From Glandiceps talaboti (taxonomy: Eukaryota > Hemichordata > Enteropneusta > Spengelidae): DNA of 64,000 nucleotides. Positions 26,401 to 39,200 of this stretch are shown in pieces. The translations under genes were made by a program, and so were the position numbers. The first letter of the stretch is position 1, and each line of letters begins with the position of its first letter. The notes under the pieces were generated by a model. It was not told the origin of the DNA and ran no database searches. It was given only the letters and a program-made list of their open reading frames with translations. The stretch spans positions 24,815,592 to 24,879,591 of the forward strand of contig NC_135554.1 in NCBI RefSeq assembly GCF_964340395.1, in the 5' to 3' direction.

Positions 26401-29400
26401 AACACAATTGAAATACATTTGGTTTGAAAGACAGACATGAGCTGTGGAGCTTGAAAGAAAAACAAGATTGATTAAAGATAAATGTTAGCATACAAGAAAT
26501 TATTCAAGAAATTCACCCGGAGAATAAGAAGAGAGAGAGTACTAGTTGTGTAAACAAAGCATGCTTGTCTGCAGCTAGCTGAAATTTCTGAGATATCACC
26601 AGGGTGTCTTAGCAGGAATATCACGTCAATAAATCTCCACTTACAAGTACCTTTCCCCTCCTGAGGTAGGCTATTCTGTTTTCGACATCTACTTTCAACT
26701 GTTCCGGTACTTTGAGAATCTCGACGTAGTTATCCATCATGTACGTCACAAGTCTCATGGCCAGGATTTCGTCGAGTCCTAATTCCTCTAAACAACTCAA
26801 TATGCTCCTAGAAAACGTCTGGAGAATCTGTTTCGTAGGGTAAAAAAAACGAGAGAGAAGTTTTCAGTATCAATGATAAAGTTAAGGCACTACACACACA
26901 CAACATACAGGCATGAAGCAGAAAATCCACACGGTAAACAAACGAGAACTGAGCATCCCATATTCCTACCCACCTTATTGACTTTGCAAACTTTGTAGAT
27001 TCACTGTACAGTAGGATACATCTTCTCATTCAGCCTTATTAAACATCACATTTCTCTTGTACATGTATCTCTATTCTGACTGACTGACTGACTGACTGAC
27101 TGACTTACCAGCTGCCTTGTTGATATCGAGTCATGCAGGTTTAATTTGTCATTATTTTCCATCTTAGACATCATTCTCAGCAGCAAGTGAAGTTTCTTCC
27201 TGTTGCTAGGCGGCAACATCATACAGCACAGCTGCAGAGCTTCCTGTGCACAAGATCTATCCCCTGAATACAGACCTAGGGAAGACAACAGTAATCACAA
27301 AGTTAGTACTATGGCCATCTAGGTAGCATGGTATCCAAACTGGTGCTTATATTGTTACATCATACAAAATGTTAGACGGAAAGATTTGTAATTGTGATCA
27401 CTCCCTTAACTTTTGTTACCTGAGAGAATTTTCTCACATTGGCACATCATCAAAATAACTCAGTTTGATTTCTTGGATAACATTAACACCATGATGGCTG
27501 TCAGTGGTTTCACTCCATGTGTTACATATTACTCTATACATGCCTTGAGGATAAATCAACCATCTTGTTTGATTTTGACCCTCTAGCATAGTAGAAGTAG
27601 AATTTATTTAAAACACGGTAGCCAGGAAATAACGATAATAGCTGATTTCCTCCTGGGTCTTGTTACTATCACTCAAAAAAAAAAAAGAACTTACTGTAAA
27701 TGAGTGAGGTAAAATGTTATTGCAGGAACCAAGAATTGCTTGCTATGCATATAATGTGTTTTACAGCCTGTTCCATGTTAGTGTTCACTGACTGTGTTTG
27801 ATACAACCACGCAGAGACCAGTAAGAAAATTGCACATGCTAGATTTTACAATTATAGCAAGGTTTGATTGAATACAGTTTCATGTGACATTTTGTCTAAA
27901 TGAAATGAACTAATGTTTCACATTAGCGGAACCTGGGACCACTAATTCTTTCAGCAGGACCACTGGATTTTTTAAGGCACTAGTCCAGGGACCACCAGTG
28001 CACAAAATGATTTGTTCACCCCTGAATTGCAATCTTGCTGAAGTTTAGCATGTACAGTTTCTTGTTTGTTTCTGTTTGTAAAGAACAGATATGCTTGACG
28101 GTAACGTGAAACAAGGCTGCAGCAAGTGATCAACAGGACTCAGGAGCATCAACAACTATGACGACAAATCTTTCAATCTAACACAGTGCATCATTACTGA
28201 ATTTTGAATTCCTTTCAAAAATGTCACAGCAAATCTAGAACTACATTGAACACATCACTCTGAGTGCCTTTTAGATGCTCTAAATATTCGACAAGTTATA
28301 CCTACCATATTCATCCTAGTAATCAACAGTTCAAGTGTAACATCAGTTGCAACAATTTAGATCTGTCATGGTGCCATCTAGTGGCAGCAATTAAACAAGG
28401 ACTAGAGATTCTAGTTTAAAGTTCATGTGGTACTGCTGTCGGATTTCCAGTTTGTAAAATTGGTTAAAATAATTTTCAGCAATTTTGGTGTTATTTGCTA
28501 AACCCTTTGCTCAGTACACACGTTGACATACCCATAGTACTATAAGTTACCACTTTAAAGCGTGAATTTTTACAACTCTGGTAATCAAGGCTTCAGTTTA
28601 CCAAGAGAGACAAAAACTGAAACTAATGTTGCTCGATGTGGTAGATTACCATTCTCGCAGGCCAGAGCACATACTTCTGCCAAAGCAACGAGATAAGCGG
28701 GTATGCTTTGGACGCTACTGTAAAAGAGGCCTGTGGTCTACGACGTTGGTAGATTATGCAAGTGATAGCTGTTCCTGTGTTGGGGAATCTAATCAACCTG
28801 TGATCAAGGCAGTATAAACATATCAGAAGTCCTAAAACAGTACACTGAAGTTTATAGCCACTGCTTTCAGAGAGCCACCCTAATGAAACTATCCATCCAT
28901 TCAATAGCTTATCACTGTTGTATCAACATATTGTGAGATTAGTTTTAGTTTATATCTTAGTAAACCAAAGCCATGATTACCAGAGTAATACCTAAAGTTT
29001 ACCTTGAATATGTTATGGGTAACCAAGGATAGGGTATTTTATACTAGGATGAGTATAGTATTTGGCATAACACAAACTATTATTGGTAAATGTTTGCCCT
29101 TTATAAGGAGATGTTAGAACACCACACAAAGTGACACAGCTATAGTTAATATTATACCACAGGAAGTTCAAGGTAAAGGCTTCAAGTGTTAAGAGTTTCT
29201 TTAATGGTTATACTATGTGTATTATTGTATTTAGTGATGTAAGGCTTGCAAGCAGTTTTTATGATGGGGAAATAAAGATGCATACATAAGTGGAACATAG
29301 AGTGAAAAGCAAAACAAAAAACGTGTGTGTATGTGTGTTTTTACAACAGGCGCATACATTTATCATGCATAACATTTCAAAACTGAAAAGAAAAATGATT

Positions 29401-32400
29401 GAGAGTAAAAAAAAAATATGGAGTTCGAGAGGACAAGGATAAGTTGAAGGAATTGGGTGTGAAAGGTGTAAGAGATATCGCATGTCGCAAGAGAGAATGT
29501 TGTCTGTATACAAGAAGTCAGCATACAAGATGGGTGACAAGTGTAGTGTGTATGTTCTGCAATGATTAAGAGTAAGTGCCACTCACATAAGATGCAATCA
29601 CAGAAGATTCCTTCACTCGCATCAAATTTTGTGTGAGTCTCAAATGAAGAAATCTTGTGCGATACTCAAGTAGAAGCTACAGTAGAATTTCTATATTTCT
29701 TACTTGTGGCGCTATCAGACCTCTTCATTGTAGCTTGAGCAATGGCTGTACCACTGGCAGCAGCCGTGTAACCTGCTAGGTTGGCTGCAGTCAGGCTTTG
29801 GGTTCGGCACAGATGAGGTTCACATGGCGGGGTAGTATACATGCTGCTGTTACAGCTGGAAGCGCTGCCATTTGAGAGATTGGCTAGCGATGCCGTAGCT
29901 TTGAGAGGGGGTGGGTATGCGTGACCTGGTGTGCTAAAGTGAATAGAAGACAGGTCATAACAGCTGCTGGAGATGAACCTGTCTCTTGAACTTGACACGC
30001 TTTTGAAACTGCCGGCAGAGCTTGGAGTTGTGCTGTACGTTGAACTGAAGGATTGGGAATCGTTCCTGTTGTTTTCTGGGGTGCTGCTGGAAGCCACCCC
30101 AGCTGCTCCACGTGGTACATCCAGTAATGCGATATCCACATCTTTTGGCACAGCCTTTGAGAAATCACTGCGTCTCTGTTTAGTTGGATTCTTGAAGATT
30201 TTCTCAAACAGTTGTGAGGCAGAGCCAAATCTCTTAGAACCTGTCAAATTGGATTGCTTGCTATTCTTCTCGGAATCTTCATGACTACTGATGTTTGTGA
30301 GTGATGCAAATTTCTTGAGTAAACCAGAACTTTTCATCCTTGATGACGATCTTCGTACATCTGTGGTTGATCTGAATTTCTGGGAGTTTTTAATGTTTGA
30401 AGTTCTGGCAGTATGGTTAGCTGGTTTCTCATATTTGGCTTGGGTCATTTCAGGAGGGGCCCTATTCTCTTCATCATATGTTGGATCAGGCTTCTGTTGT
30501 TGAATATACTTCCGTCTTTCTCGTTCATCCACATAAATTCTAGGTTTGTTACTGGCAGTCCACAAACTAGTCTCATACATAACATTCCCTCTCCGCTGCA
30601 CCACATTCTCCTGTATAACCACCTTTTCCATTTCTTTCAATGTGGCATGCAAGTTTTCTTCTGGGACAATTCCCAGATTGTCTTCCGATGCGTACCAGGT
30701 CTTTTCGTATTGCTGGACACCTCGAGTAATACTGAAGGAACACTCATTGAGATTATCTGACCTATAACCTCTAGGGTGTTGCACAAACTTGCGTACACTC
30801 CGCCGTCCTTGAATACTTGCGGGATGAGGTGGAGAGTTGCCTCTGCCGGCCATGGTCAAATCCAACATCAGATTCTCAACTGACTGGAAAGACGACAGAC
30901 CAGCGTTTGTGGATATGGGGGAAATTACAGTAGAGCTTGATTGACTGACGTCGACAGCTGGCAAACCCCGGTCTCTTCTCTCAGCCATAACTGTGTTGTG
31001 TTTGTGTATGAATGTTTTTTGTTTGTCGTGGATGCAAAACGTTGGGTGTTGAGAATGCAATGGAGGGAGGGAAAGGACAGGGGAAAGGGCAGGAAATGGA
31101 ATGTTGATGAATTGTGATATTTATTGTTCGGGAAAGAAAATGGTAAACATGCAGTTAGTATTGTAAAACACTGGTACTTTTACAATGTAAAAAAGACATG
31201 CCTTATAATCCCTCACTTAAAATGATGATACTGCCCCATTCCACATATCCAGATAATACCCACATCCATGTTAAAAAGTGGACTGACAATGGACAAACAC
31301 AAGTGTTAAATACAATCAACTGTCCTAAGGTAATTCTGTAAATATTTCAAAACATGTTTGAATCTAGTACTTCATATATTTATATCTTCATACATGTGTC
31401 ACATGTCATGTGTCACACAACCATTCCATGAACAAGTTTCATGTGAGGTTTGTATATATGTATGAACTAGCATATTATGTACATTGATTGCAATTCTTTC
31501 ATCACAATATTGCATTTCATCTCTTCAAAGTTGCCATTCAATTCATCTTTCACAATAAGAAAGAAGTCTGACAGACCAATGTAAACATTTATAACTAACT
31601 ATCCTGTCAAATCTACGAGTCTGAAGTTTATCGAAATACATTATAAAATGTTTGTCTCTGTATTCAGAGAACTAAAACCTTACCGAGTACATTGGTAAAG
31701 AGATCATAAAACTGATACGTTAGGAGTGGCTCTGGTAAATTTTGAAAATAATCACTGATTGTCTTGAAGACATCTCTTTCAAATCCTGGATAGCTTGGAA
31801 GTCCATCTTCTATCCTGTTTGGCCCTGAATAAGAAAAAAAAGAAAAAGAATCTCAAAGTTAGAAAAGGCTTACTTCTTTAACAAGGCAACTGACAGTACA
31901 TGTAAGTTGCTCAGACCACCCCACCACTGGCAAATGCTAATACTGTTATGTCAATATTTGACGAGTCCTTGCTCCAAATGTCTGTGTTCAAAATTGTAAA
32001 CTATTATTTGAGTAACTGTGTAATATGACTTATCACTTGAAATATATACCACTTTAATATTTATCATTCACAAAAGACAAAATTACAAAGAAAATTACAG
32101 TTTTGCTTCTTCCTTTCTAAATTAAGAAAAACCTAAAATGCCAGAGAATGAAAACCGCAAGAATACTTGTACAATTTTTAAACAATCATTTTACCCTAAG
32201 CTATACAAACACTGCAAGTACAATACAATATTAATAAAAGTCATTGACGGAACAAAATGTACAAAGCTGATAGTGTGTGTACACAGAGTAGTAACAGTGC
32301 GTCCTTATGGAATGTGAAAGTCTCACAGATAAAGAACTGTGTTGCACGTAACGGTACATGTACATACAGTAGTAACAGTGCACCTTAGGGAATATGAAAG

Positions 32401-35400
32401 TCTCGCAGATTAAGAACAATGTGTTACACCATAGACCCTCCACAATGGGCTACATCATGTAACGGTAGATAGCATACTAACAATGTGCCCTTATGGATTT
32501 CTGAATATGAACATTTTGCAGAGAGAACTTTTTGTTACATGTAACGGTACACAGAGTAATAACAAAGTGCCTTTATTGAATTCCAAATATGAAAATCAAT
32601 GTGCCCTTATGGATTTCTGAATATGAAAATCTTGTACATAAAGAACTTTGTGTTACATGTAACGGTACAGAGAGTAATAACAAAGTGCCTTTATTGAATT
32701 CCAAATATGAAAATATTGCAGATTAAGAACTGTGTGTTTACAATGTAATATCTACAAATGTACATACAATACATTAGTAACAATGTGCCCTTATGGTTCA
32801 TGAAAGTTTTGATAATAAACCATTGTTACTTACAATAGGCAAGGCATCTCATGGCTGACAGAACCCAGTACGGCAAGTCTTCATTTTTATCTGGTATGAC
32901 CACTACACCACTCTTTGTGACACGAGTGGCATTATGAATGATGTGTTTGGCTGTAACTTTATCGTCACTAATCAATTCATCCAGTGATGACAAGCAAAGT
33001 ATCCTCTGTAAACTGCAGGATAAACAAAGTAGTTGGGATGATTTTTAAAAAACATACTAGACGTTACAAAAATTAAAAAATTATTTATAGCAGGAAATTA
33101 CAGCTCTGAAACATACTAGACGTTACAAAAAATGAAAAAATTATTTATAGCTGGGAATTACAGCTCTGAAACATACAAGACGTTACAAAAAATTAAAAAA
33201 TTATTTACAGCTGTTGTTTTCAGAAAGAGAATTCAAATCAAGGATAGTGATTTATAAACAATATGATTTCCACATCTGACTAAGTCAGATGTAGATTTTT
33301 ACTAAGATTTTTGACAAGGATTTGTATGAACATCTGTGGTCTTATCGCAGGGCTTTCCCTTCGGGCTTTGTAGAGTACATCATATCATAGACCTGTAGGG
33401 TCTATGATCATACATGTACATGTCACTGTACATTAAAATTTGTACATACATGTACATGTTGTTTAAGTCAACCCAATGACATCTTAGAATACAATGAAAA
33501 ATAATTAATCAAATAATATATTCTATGCTAGTACACATTTTCAGCAACTCTATCACTATTTTGTTTAGCCATGAGACTTAGCTACAGTAACACTGTATCT
33601 GTCTTAACATCTTGGCACAATGCATTCCAACATCAGTTCTATGGGCTATATTTCCTCAGAGTTTGCTGAACACACTCTCCTTCACGAATTAAAATTACCC
33701 AGTCTCATAAACGGTGGAAAAGCATTTAGTGAATGGTTGTAATTGTATGTTCATATTTCTATGACAAATACATGAACTTTAGATACTTGGTTTACAAAAT
33801 TGCATTATTTTGATTCTCCCCACTCATACATACCTTGCCAATGCCATTGTTTTCCAGGCATCTTCTATGTCCAATTGTGTAAGTGTTTTGTGTACTAGTT
33901 TACACTCTGGTAGTACGCCACCTATTTCCTTTCCTATCTTCCTGGGACTGTTTTCAAAATGAAGCAGTGGTTGTTGACCAACTTGAAATTTGTGAAGATT
34001 GGTTCTACTTGACAGTGCTGAAGGTTTGAGTGACTTGATTGGTGAAGTTCTTGTAAATCTGTGATAAGAACAGAAGAATTAATAAAGGCCAATAAGATTT
34101 AGAGACAGAATTTGGGAACGATATGGGTAGTGCCTTTTCTTTACACCGGAAATTTGGCACATGTTGAGGACAATACCAACTACATGTACGTCAGGTCTGA
34201 AAACAAATGATTTTTTTTAGATGAAAGTGTTACTAAAAATTACTTCACATCATTCAAGACAGCAGTATATGTAAAATACACAGTTCTTAAACTTCTGAGT
34301 TGTATCATCCATAAAGATGGTCCTAAGCAGTGTGCCCTCTAAGCCACTGAAACACACAATTTCGAGTGACGTACCAAAATTTGGCGTTCTCCTATCTCTT
34401 ACTATGTGGTGACTCACAAGAAATGTCCAGTGTTTCTCATTTTGACTCACAACAACAAAATTTGGCTATCATACTGGTCCTAAGTATTTGTTGCAAACTA
34501 CACTGAAATGTAAACCTGTGATAACTTAAACAGTCCAGACAATGTACCTGTAAAGATGTCCATTCTCTTCAAATATTGCATCCTTGTCATTGTCTTTCCT
34601 TTTCACTTGTTGAATGACACCACCTTTTAAAAATTTCTGGAGTAGTCTTATGGTTTGTTCTCGTGTCACATCGGGTCCAAAATTGATGTTCGCTCTGAGA
34701 TGGTGATGAAGCCAATCGACGGCATCTGATGCTGCAAAGCAGTTGTCATACAGGCGCATTCTCCATCTGTGTTTCTTCAGAGGCACCCCAGAACGGAAAG
34801 TCTGGATCAGATCATTCCACTAGAGCGGAAAAGGAAACATATCAAATTAATATTTTTTTACCCTGCATATTTAGTATATACTGTTATGGTTGCAATATAT
34901 TTATTTGTCAGTTTATTTACATGATTTTACCTCCCATATTTTTTGTCTTTGTTCTTTTTCAATTCCCAGACAATCAGACCCATAATGAATTATGTCTCCT
35001 ACAATCTGGTACATAAACCTTGACGGTGGCTTTTACTATAAACTCCACCAATGAAAAGTGAATTTATATAAACTACCCCCAGTAGCTGGGAATACAGTAC
35101 GACTGATACATGTTCTGCTTACAACCCTCTAGGAATTATACAAACTATATTTTTCGTGGTTTTTTCTTGTAAGTTGTATAATTTTTACCACATCATCTGC
35201 ATAGTTTTAATTACTAATGTAAGCATCATTATCTAAACTATCAGCATCCAAAACACACAACTTGTTGACAAGCACTTTAATGAAGTTTTTGACACTTAAA
35301 AAAGAATGTGTGCAAAAATCACGTGAATTTACACCTCTATTGTCACCGTTTAATTAACTAAGTGTATATTCACAGTGCCAGGATTCCTTTTGTTGAGAGT

Positions 35401-35982
35401 CGGACTACATCCATGCATAGATGAAATCATACTCATAGACCCTCCACCAACCCAGTAGCAAAGATAAATGAAAGAATTGTATGTATAGATTTTGACATTC
35501 AATAACAGTACACACTTGACCCATCAAGAAACATACAGAGCTTCTCATTTACTATTATATTATTTCTAGATTAACAAACTCAAGGCTAGCGGCTTCATCA
35601 TGCTGCTTTGATTTATGCATGAATATTGAATACAAACATTGAAATGAAATTTGAAAATAATGATAAACGAATATAAAGACTAAAGTAGGGGAAAAGACCA
35701 GTATCAACAAAAGAACATGAAAAACATTAAGTGTTGTCGATACATAAAAAGCATGGGAGATGGGGAAAGAGAATAGGTGTTTTGTTATTGTTGTAGCTAA
35801 CGAATATACAATCATATCAAAATAGAAGCCATTCTATACATTTATGAGGTCCGGGTATTCATTGTTTGAACAAGCAGTGACACGATCGGTCCCTAGTGAA
35901 ACACCGTTTCTTTACATTATGTGGACAAACTTACCAGCCGTGTAGCTCTGAAGGGACCTATTGTAGGCACAGTTGGGTCCAT
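23492..35982 (-). CDS. DEPDC1: DEP domain-containing protein 1 (DEPDC1), complete
   Basis: Ten GT-AG exons join without a frame break (transcription order, complement): 35982-35935, 34819-34548, 34058-33834, 33012-32834, 31824-31684, 30990-29704, 27275-27109, 26827-26651, 24673-24500, 23635-23492; 2814 nt, 937 residues. The start [16 protein letters not shown] has an AACATGG context and matches the vertebrate N-terminus. Residues about 10-106 are the DEP domain ([35 protein letters not shown]). Residues about 170-290 are the RhoGAP-like domain ([51 protein letters not shown]) without a recognisable arginine-finger motif, as known for this family. One 1287-nt exon encodes a Ser-rich linker. 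The C-terminus is strongly conserved ([48 protein letters not shown]). Vertebrate DEPDC1 is a mitosis-linked nuclear and signalling protein; that role is inferred. Divergent partner of OSBPL9. Confidence 0.96.
24077..24371. repeat. dispersed fold-back repeat, copy 1 (copy 2 at 40252)
   Basis: A fold-back (24077-24229) has ends ATGTTATTC and GAATAACAT, inner arms CGTTCAGCC and GGCTGAATG, and a centre matching CTATGAGT to ACTCATAG. A further 140 bp (TAATATCAAAGAAAAAT, TTTTGACTCATATTT, GAACACAGCAGAACCAGTGA) is shared with the copy at 40252-40588. It is intronic in DEPDC1. Confidence 0.7.
24716..24895. mobile_element. fold-back element with exact 9-10-bp target duplication
   Basis: ATTAGGGTA(C) occurs at 24716-24725 and again at 24886-24895. 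Between the copies the element starts TAGTCTTGCTGCTAGAC and ends GTCTAGCAGATCGACT. The inner part also pairs (GTTCGGGC with GCCCGAAC-type motifs). About 160 bp, intronic in DEPDC1. Duplication length and TAG-type ends fit a Mutator-like MITE. Confidence 0.7.
25932..26172. repeat. (GTAT)n microsatellite with duplicated 100-bp module
   Basis: TATG tracts alternate with a unit (CATGATACACATGATGTATG ... GAATATCCATG) present twice at about 25988-26044 and 26088-26142, so a larger unit was duplicated inside the microsatellite. Intronic in DEPDC1. Confidence 0.93.
27077..27108 (-). repeat. (GACT)n repeat continuous with a DEPDC1 splice donor
   Basis: Read on the minus strand, the donor CTG|GTAAGTCAGTCAGTCAG runs straight into a GTCA repeat. 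The microsatellite begins at donor position +5, so repeat slippage abuts the U1-pairing site. Confidence 0.85.
27762..27925. repeat. half copy of the 42933 fold-back family
   Basis: Shares GTTTGATACAACCACGCAGA, CATTTTGTCTAAATGAAATG and AACTAATGTTTCACAT with one arm of 42933-43223. Only one arm is present. Intronic in DEPDC1. Confidence 0.6.
28575..28986. mobile_element. non-autonomous element with about 50-bp imperfect terminal inverted repeats
   Basis: The left end ACTCTGGTAATCAAGGCTT and the right end (reverse complement) ACTCTGGTAATCATGGCTT pair over about 50 bp, including AGTTTAC and ACTGAAACTAAT-type motifs. No convincing flanking duplication is seen. A related copy lies at 22023-22320. 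Intronic in DEPDC1. Confidence 0.65.
29704..30990 (-). other. DEPDC1: long Ser-rich exon of DEPDC1
   Basis: This 1287-nt exon begins after AACACAG and ends ACA A|GTAAGA. It codes for residues 289-717, largely Ser/Asn/Arg-rich and probably disordered, e.g. [20 protein letters not shown]. It corresponds to the long linker exon of vertebrate DEPDC1, here longer, which explains why the protein exceeds the human 811 residues. An open upstream extension to 31060 is intron: the acceptor phase fits GT+T only at 30990. Confidence 0.9.
32275..32810. repeat. degenerate tandem array with ACATGTAACGGTAC units
   Basis: At least five diverged units contain GTAATAACA/GTAGTAACAGTG, TGCCCTTATGG or TGCCTTTATTG, AATATGAAAAT and ACATGTAACGGTAC. 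The array fills about half of the DEPDC1 intron between exons 31684-31824 and 32834-33012, and one unit holds a single-arm CATAGACCCTCCAC motif at 32430. Confidence 0.75.
33052..33212. repeat. three tandem copies of a 59-60-bp unit
   Basis: Units start at 33052, 33111 and 33171, each beginning ACATAC-AGACGTTACAAAAA and ending TTACAGCTCTGAA; the third is incomplete. Few mismatches suggest a recent duplication. Intronic in DEPDC1. Confidence 0.9.
33379..33413. mobile_element. CATAGAC-type mini hairpin, 21 bp
   Basis: The unit 33386-33406 is CATAGACC, TGTAG, GGTCTATG. Flanks are ATCATAT (33379-33385) and ATCATAC (33407-33413), six of seven identical. It is the shortest member of the family in this window. 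Confidence 0.5.
34548..34819 (-). other. DEPDC1: DEP-domain exon of DEPDC1
   Basis: The exon starts TGG AAT GAT ([11 protein letters not shown]) after CCGCTCTAG and ends TAC AG|GTACAT. It encodes most of the DEP fold, including the family-diagnostic [11 protein letters not shown] and [20 protein letters not shown]. Confidence 0.95.
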
Positions 35983-36256
35983 GTTTGTAATTTCAAATGC
36001 GTTTCAACCAAATGCAATGCGTTGCACACAAAAATCCAACGAAAACAATCCACACTTCCTCTCTCTAGGTCGCCATTTTTCATTCTTGTGATTTAAAAAC
36101 CCCGGGTAGTTCTTGATTGGAAAATACTAGTCACGTGATTCTGTTGCGCTAGTTGATTGGTTAACGGGGATGCGGGCATTTTCAAGAAGATGTCGCATGA
36201 GGGCGCCCATAGAGAGGGCCTGAGATTTTTTCCCATGCTCCACAGCGCACGACAAA
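35983..36256. promoter_or_regulatory. bidirectional promoter between DEPDC1 and OSBPL9
   Basis: Only 274 bp separate the two divergent ATGs. Visible sites: ATTGG (inverted CCAAT) at 36116-36120 and 36156-36160, a palindromic TCACGTGA E-box at 36131-36138, a TTTAAA at 36092-36097 and a TTTGAA on the minus strand about 10 nt before the DEPDC1 ATG (both CHR-like), and CGCCATTTTT (YY1-like) near 36071. Paired CCAAT boxes plus a CHR are the known layout of late-cell-cycle promoters and would suit DEPDC1. No TATA box is evident. Which sites act is inference. Confidence 0.7.
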
Positions 36257-39200
36257 ATGGCAGCAATGGAGGGCCCGTTGAGTAAGTGGACTAATGTTAT
36301 GAAGGGGTGGCAATATCGATGGTTTGTGTTAGATCCACAAACCGGACTTCTTTCATATTATACCGTAAGTACTATCCAAACATATTGATTGTCTACCATA
36401 TGTTAGATGTCGTGAAAATTATGTGGAAAAGTTCGTCAGTTTTGAAGAAAGCCGTCTATGATTTTACTGTCGCTGAACGCAGCTCACATGCAGAATAAGT
36501 CATTGACATAATTTTATGACCTATGAACTTACGTTTTCCCCAGTTATCGACCATCAAAAGACGTTTATTAAACAATAGTTAATTTCTTGTAATTAAGATT
36601 TTAAAAGAAATGTCCGATTTGACACCTCATATGATAATTTCTTCATGCTCCCCTCTTCTGCCTACATGTATGAAGTTGTCATCAACTGGCGTGATTTCAG
36701 CATTACCTTGGAGACTGAGTTTACAAGGTTTACACAGATCATGTGATTAGGGATGTAGGGCAGTGGAAATCATAGACAGTGGAGGGGAGTCTCCCCTCCA
36801 CTGTCTATGTGGAAATGTAGTAAACATCGTCTGTGATATGACTTGATAGTAAGTGTCAAAGAGTAGAAAAGCATACAATGTAGGAGCCATCAACATATTT
36901 TCATGTGACTCCTAACAGTAACACACTATTATGATCGCACCAAGCTTGGAGGAATTCACCAAGTAATTGATTTTGTGAAAGATGTTTCCAAGTTATTTTC
37001 ACGCAGAAAATGAGAGTGACGGTGTATGGTATTGAACGGTATATAAATTGAAAGGCAAATGACCCCAACACCTTTGATTTGTCCATGGATTACAGGGGGA
37101 AATCTTGTACCCTGTGATTTTGAGAAAACTAATAAGACTACAGTATAACAAATCAAAATTGATCAAATGCTTCAACCCAATATTTTACTAGTACTAAGTA
37201 GTAGTCAGTCATCGATTGTAATAGTTGAACTGTGCTTATTTTGTGAGTACAACTAAAAGATAGCTGTACTTACACACTGTCAAGTCTGGCCCAGTTATGC
37301 TAATTAGGTTAATAATCAAAACAAGGTTAAAAGGTCAAAGGGGGTGTGTCCCACAAAAGTTCAAAAGTCTTCCATGTGGAGTACAACACATGTACAAGGT
37401 AGTAATGAAAACCATGGACTGTGGGCAACACCCCCTTCTAATTCCATTGTCTGTTTTGTTGTTCAGGAGGTATATCCTGAATTTTAAACATAACCTTTTA
37501 TGTGGTAACATTGAACCCTGATGACTTGGTTTCTGCATGGATCTAGTATTATTGAGATAGATCCATGGTTTCTGTAACACTATGTAAATTATACCCAGTA
37601 AGTATATAGGGTGTCAGTCCGGTTAAAGACTGCGATCACACATGGTTTTAAATATCACAGCAAATAGTCGTTAAAATGTAAATGAATATCTCAAAAAGAC
37701 ACTTAAATTTTGTCTTTTTCTGCAATGTACATTGTAGACGACAGATTAGCAAATTTCTTGAGGTAAGAATTGATCATTGTTTCTTTGTTGAGATACAATT
37801 TATTGAATTACTATTATGTATCATACAGTGAATAAGTACAACTGGTCTCAAGTAGTGAAAATTTATTCTTTGAGTGCAGAGAAGTATACCATATACTCTT
37901 GGATAATATCAAAGATTATTACTACATGTACATATACAAGTATATGTAAATTTGTTCACTAAAACATAAATATCACATGCATACATGTATATAGTCTAGT
38001 TCCTATATGACACAGTGCGATTACTACGATCGTCATTATTCACATATAGGGAAAGTCGTTATTTTAGCACAGAAATCTGTGCTACCCCCTAAGGATAAAC
38101 GACGCATGTCATTACTGTAGTAATCCATCACAAATTGACAGGCAGTTGCAATTGGTTAGTTCTTTTAGACAGTTGCTCATTAAAACGAACTCCACCTCTC
38201 CAGTCTGAAACTAAAATCACATGGAGATGCGATAACGTCATCATTTTTATATGAACACAGTAATTGTAACACGTTGTATAGGAACTAGACTAACATGTAT
38301 TCTAGTATCATAACCAGTGTCCTGAATGTATAAGATAGCTTACCAGTGCTATTACACCTGACATATCAAAAACACACTACATGTACACCAAAATTACTAA
38401 AATAATTTTAGAAAAAGACACCAATACAAACAAAGGAAAGGGAAATACAAAATGCGTACTTAGTGGTCGGATTCCTTCCAGGTTTTGATTTGTGGACAAG
38501 TTTTCTACATGAAGCTAATCATGTTGGGTATCAAAAAAAGCTTTTGGCTCAGTTCTGTCATTTGTTAAAATTGAAACTACACAAAGAATTGGAATTCAAA
38601 AAATCAAAATGCCAGTTACGATAGCAGAAATACTGTAGTAGCATTAGTCATGCAAGTCTACTGGCAGGCTTTGTATGTGGTGACGGACCCTGAGGGAAAA
38701 CTACTTTTCATCATATTGATCCACACAAAAATATTCCCTCTGTTAAAGAGCATGTTATCTAATTCAGCAATGAATTGGCTTGGCCTTCAAAAATGTACAG
38801 AAATGTTAGATGGAAAACTAGTAGCAATCTTTTATCTGTGAAATCGTTATACTAAAAAGGGCTTCACTATACATGTATGATAAAGTAGGAATGCTACTAT
38901 GCTTCAGTGGTTTGTAAGGAAGGGTTGCCATAGAGATGTCAAGGTACAAAGTAATACTAGGTGACATATTGGACGTTACTGTTATATCATCCAGATAAAT
39001 TGTAACTGATAAATTGGATGGACTGTGATCTATAAATCTATTTCTATACATGTATCAGTGTACAGACCCATGGACAGTGAACTCTGTTGAAACAATGGGT
39101 TCATTGAATGAAGTATAATATAAAGAAATTAGTAGAATTGTGCAGAATGGTGTGAAAACTGAAATATGCATGTTGAGTTGGAAAATAGAAAGCAAAACTA

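Noticed and set aside
29884-30767. Open frames on both strands overlapping the long DEPDC1 exon
   Set aside because: Shadow frames of a long real exon; no independent splice or start context.
30991-31060. Upstream extension of the long DEPDC1 exon to an earlier ATG
   Set aside because: The preceding exon ends in phase 1 and joins only at the ACACAG acceptor before 30990; the extension is intron.
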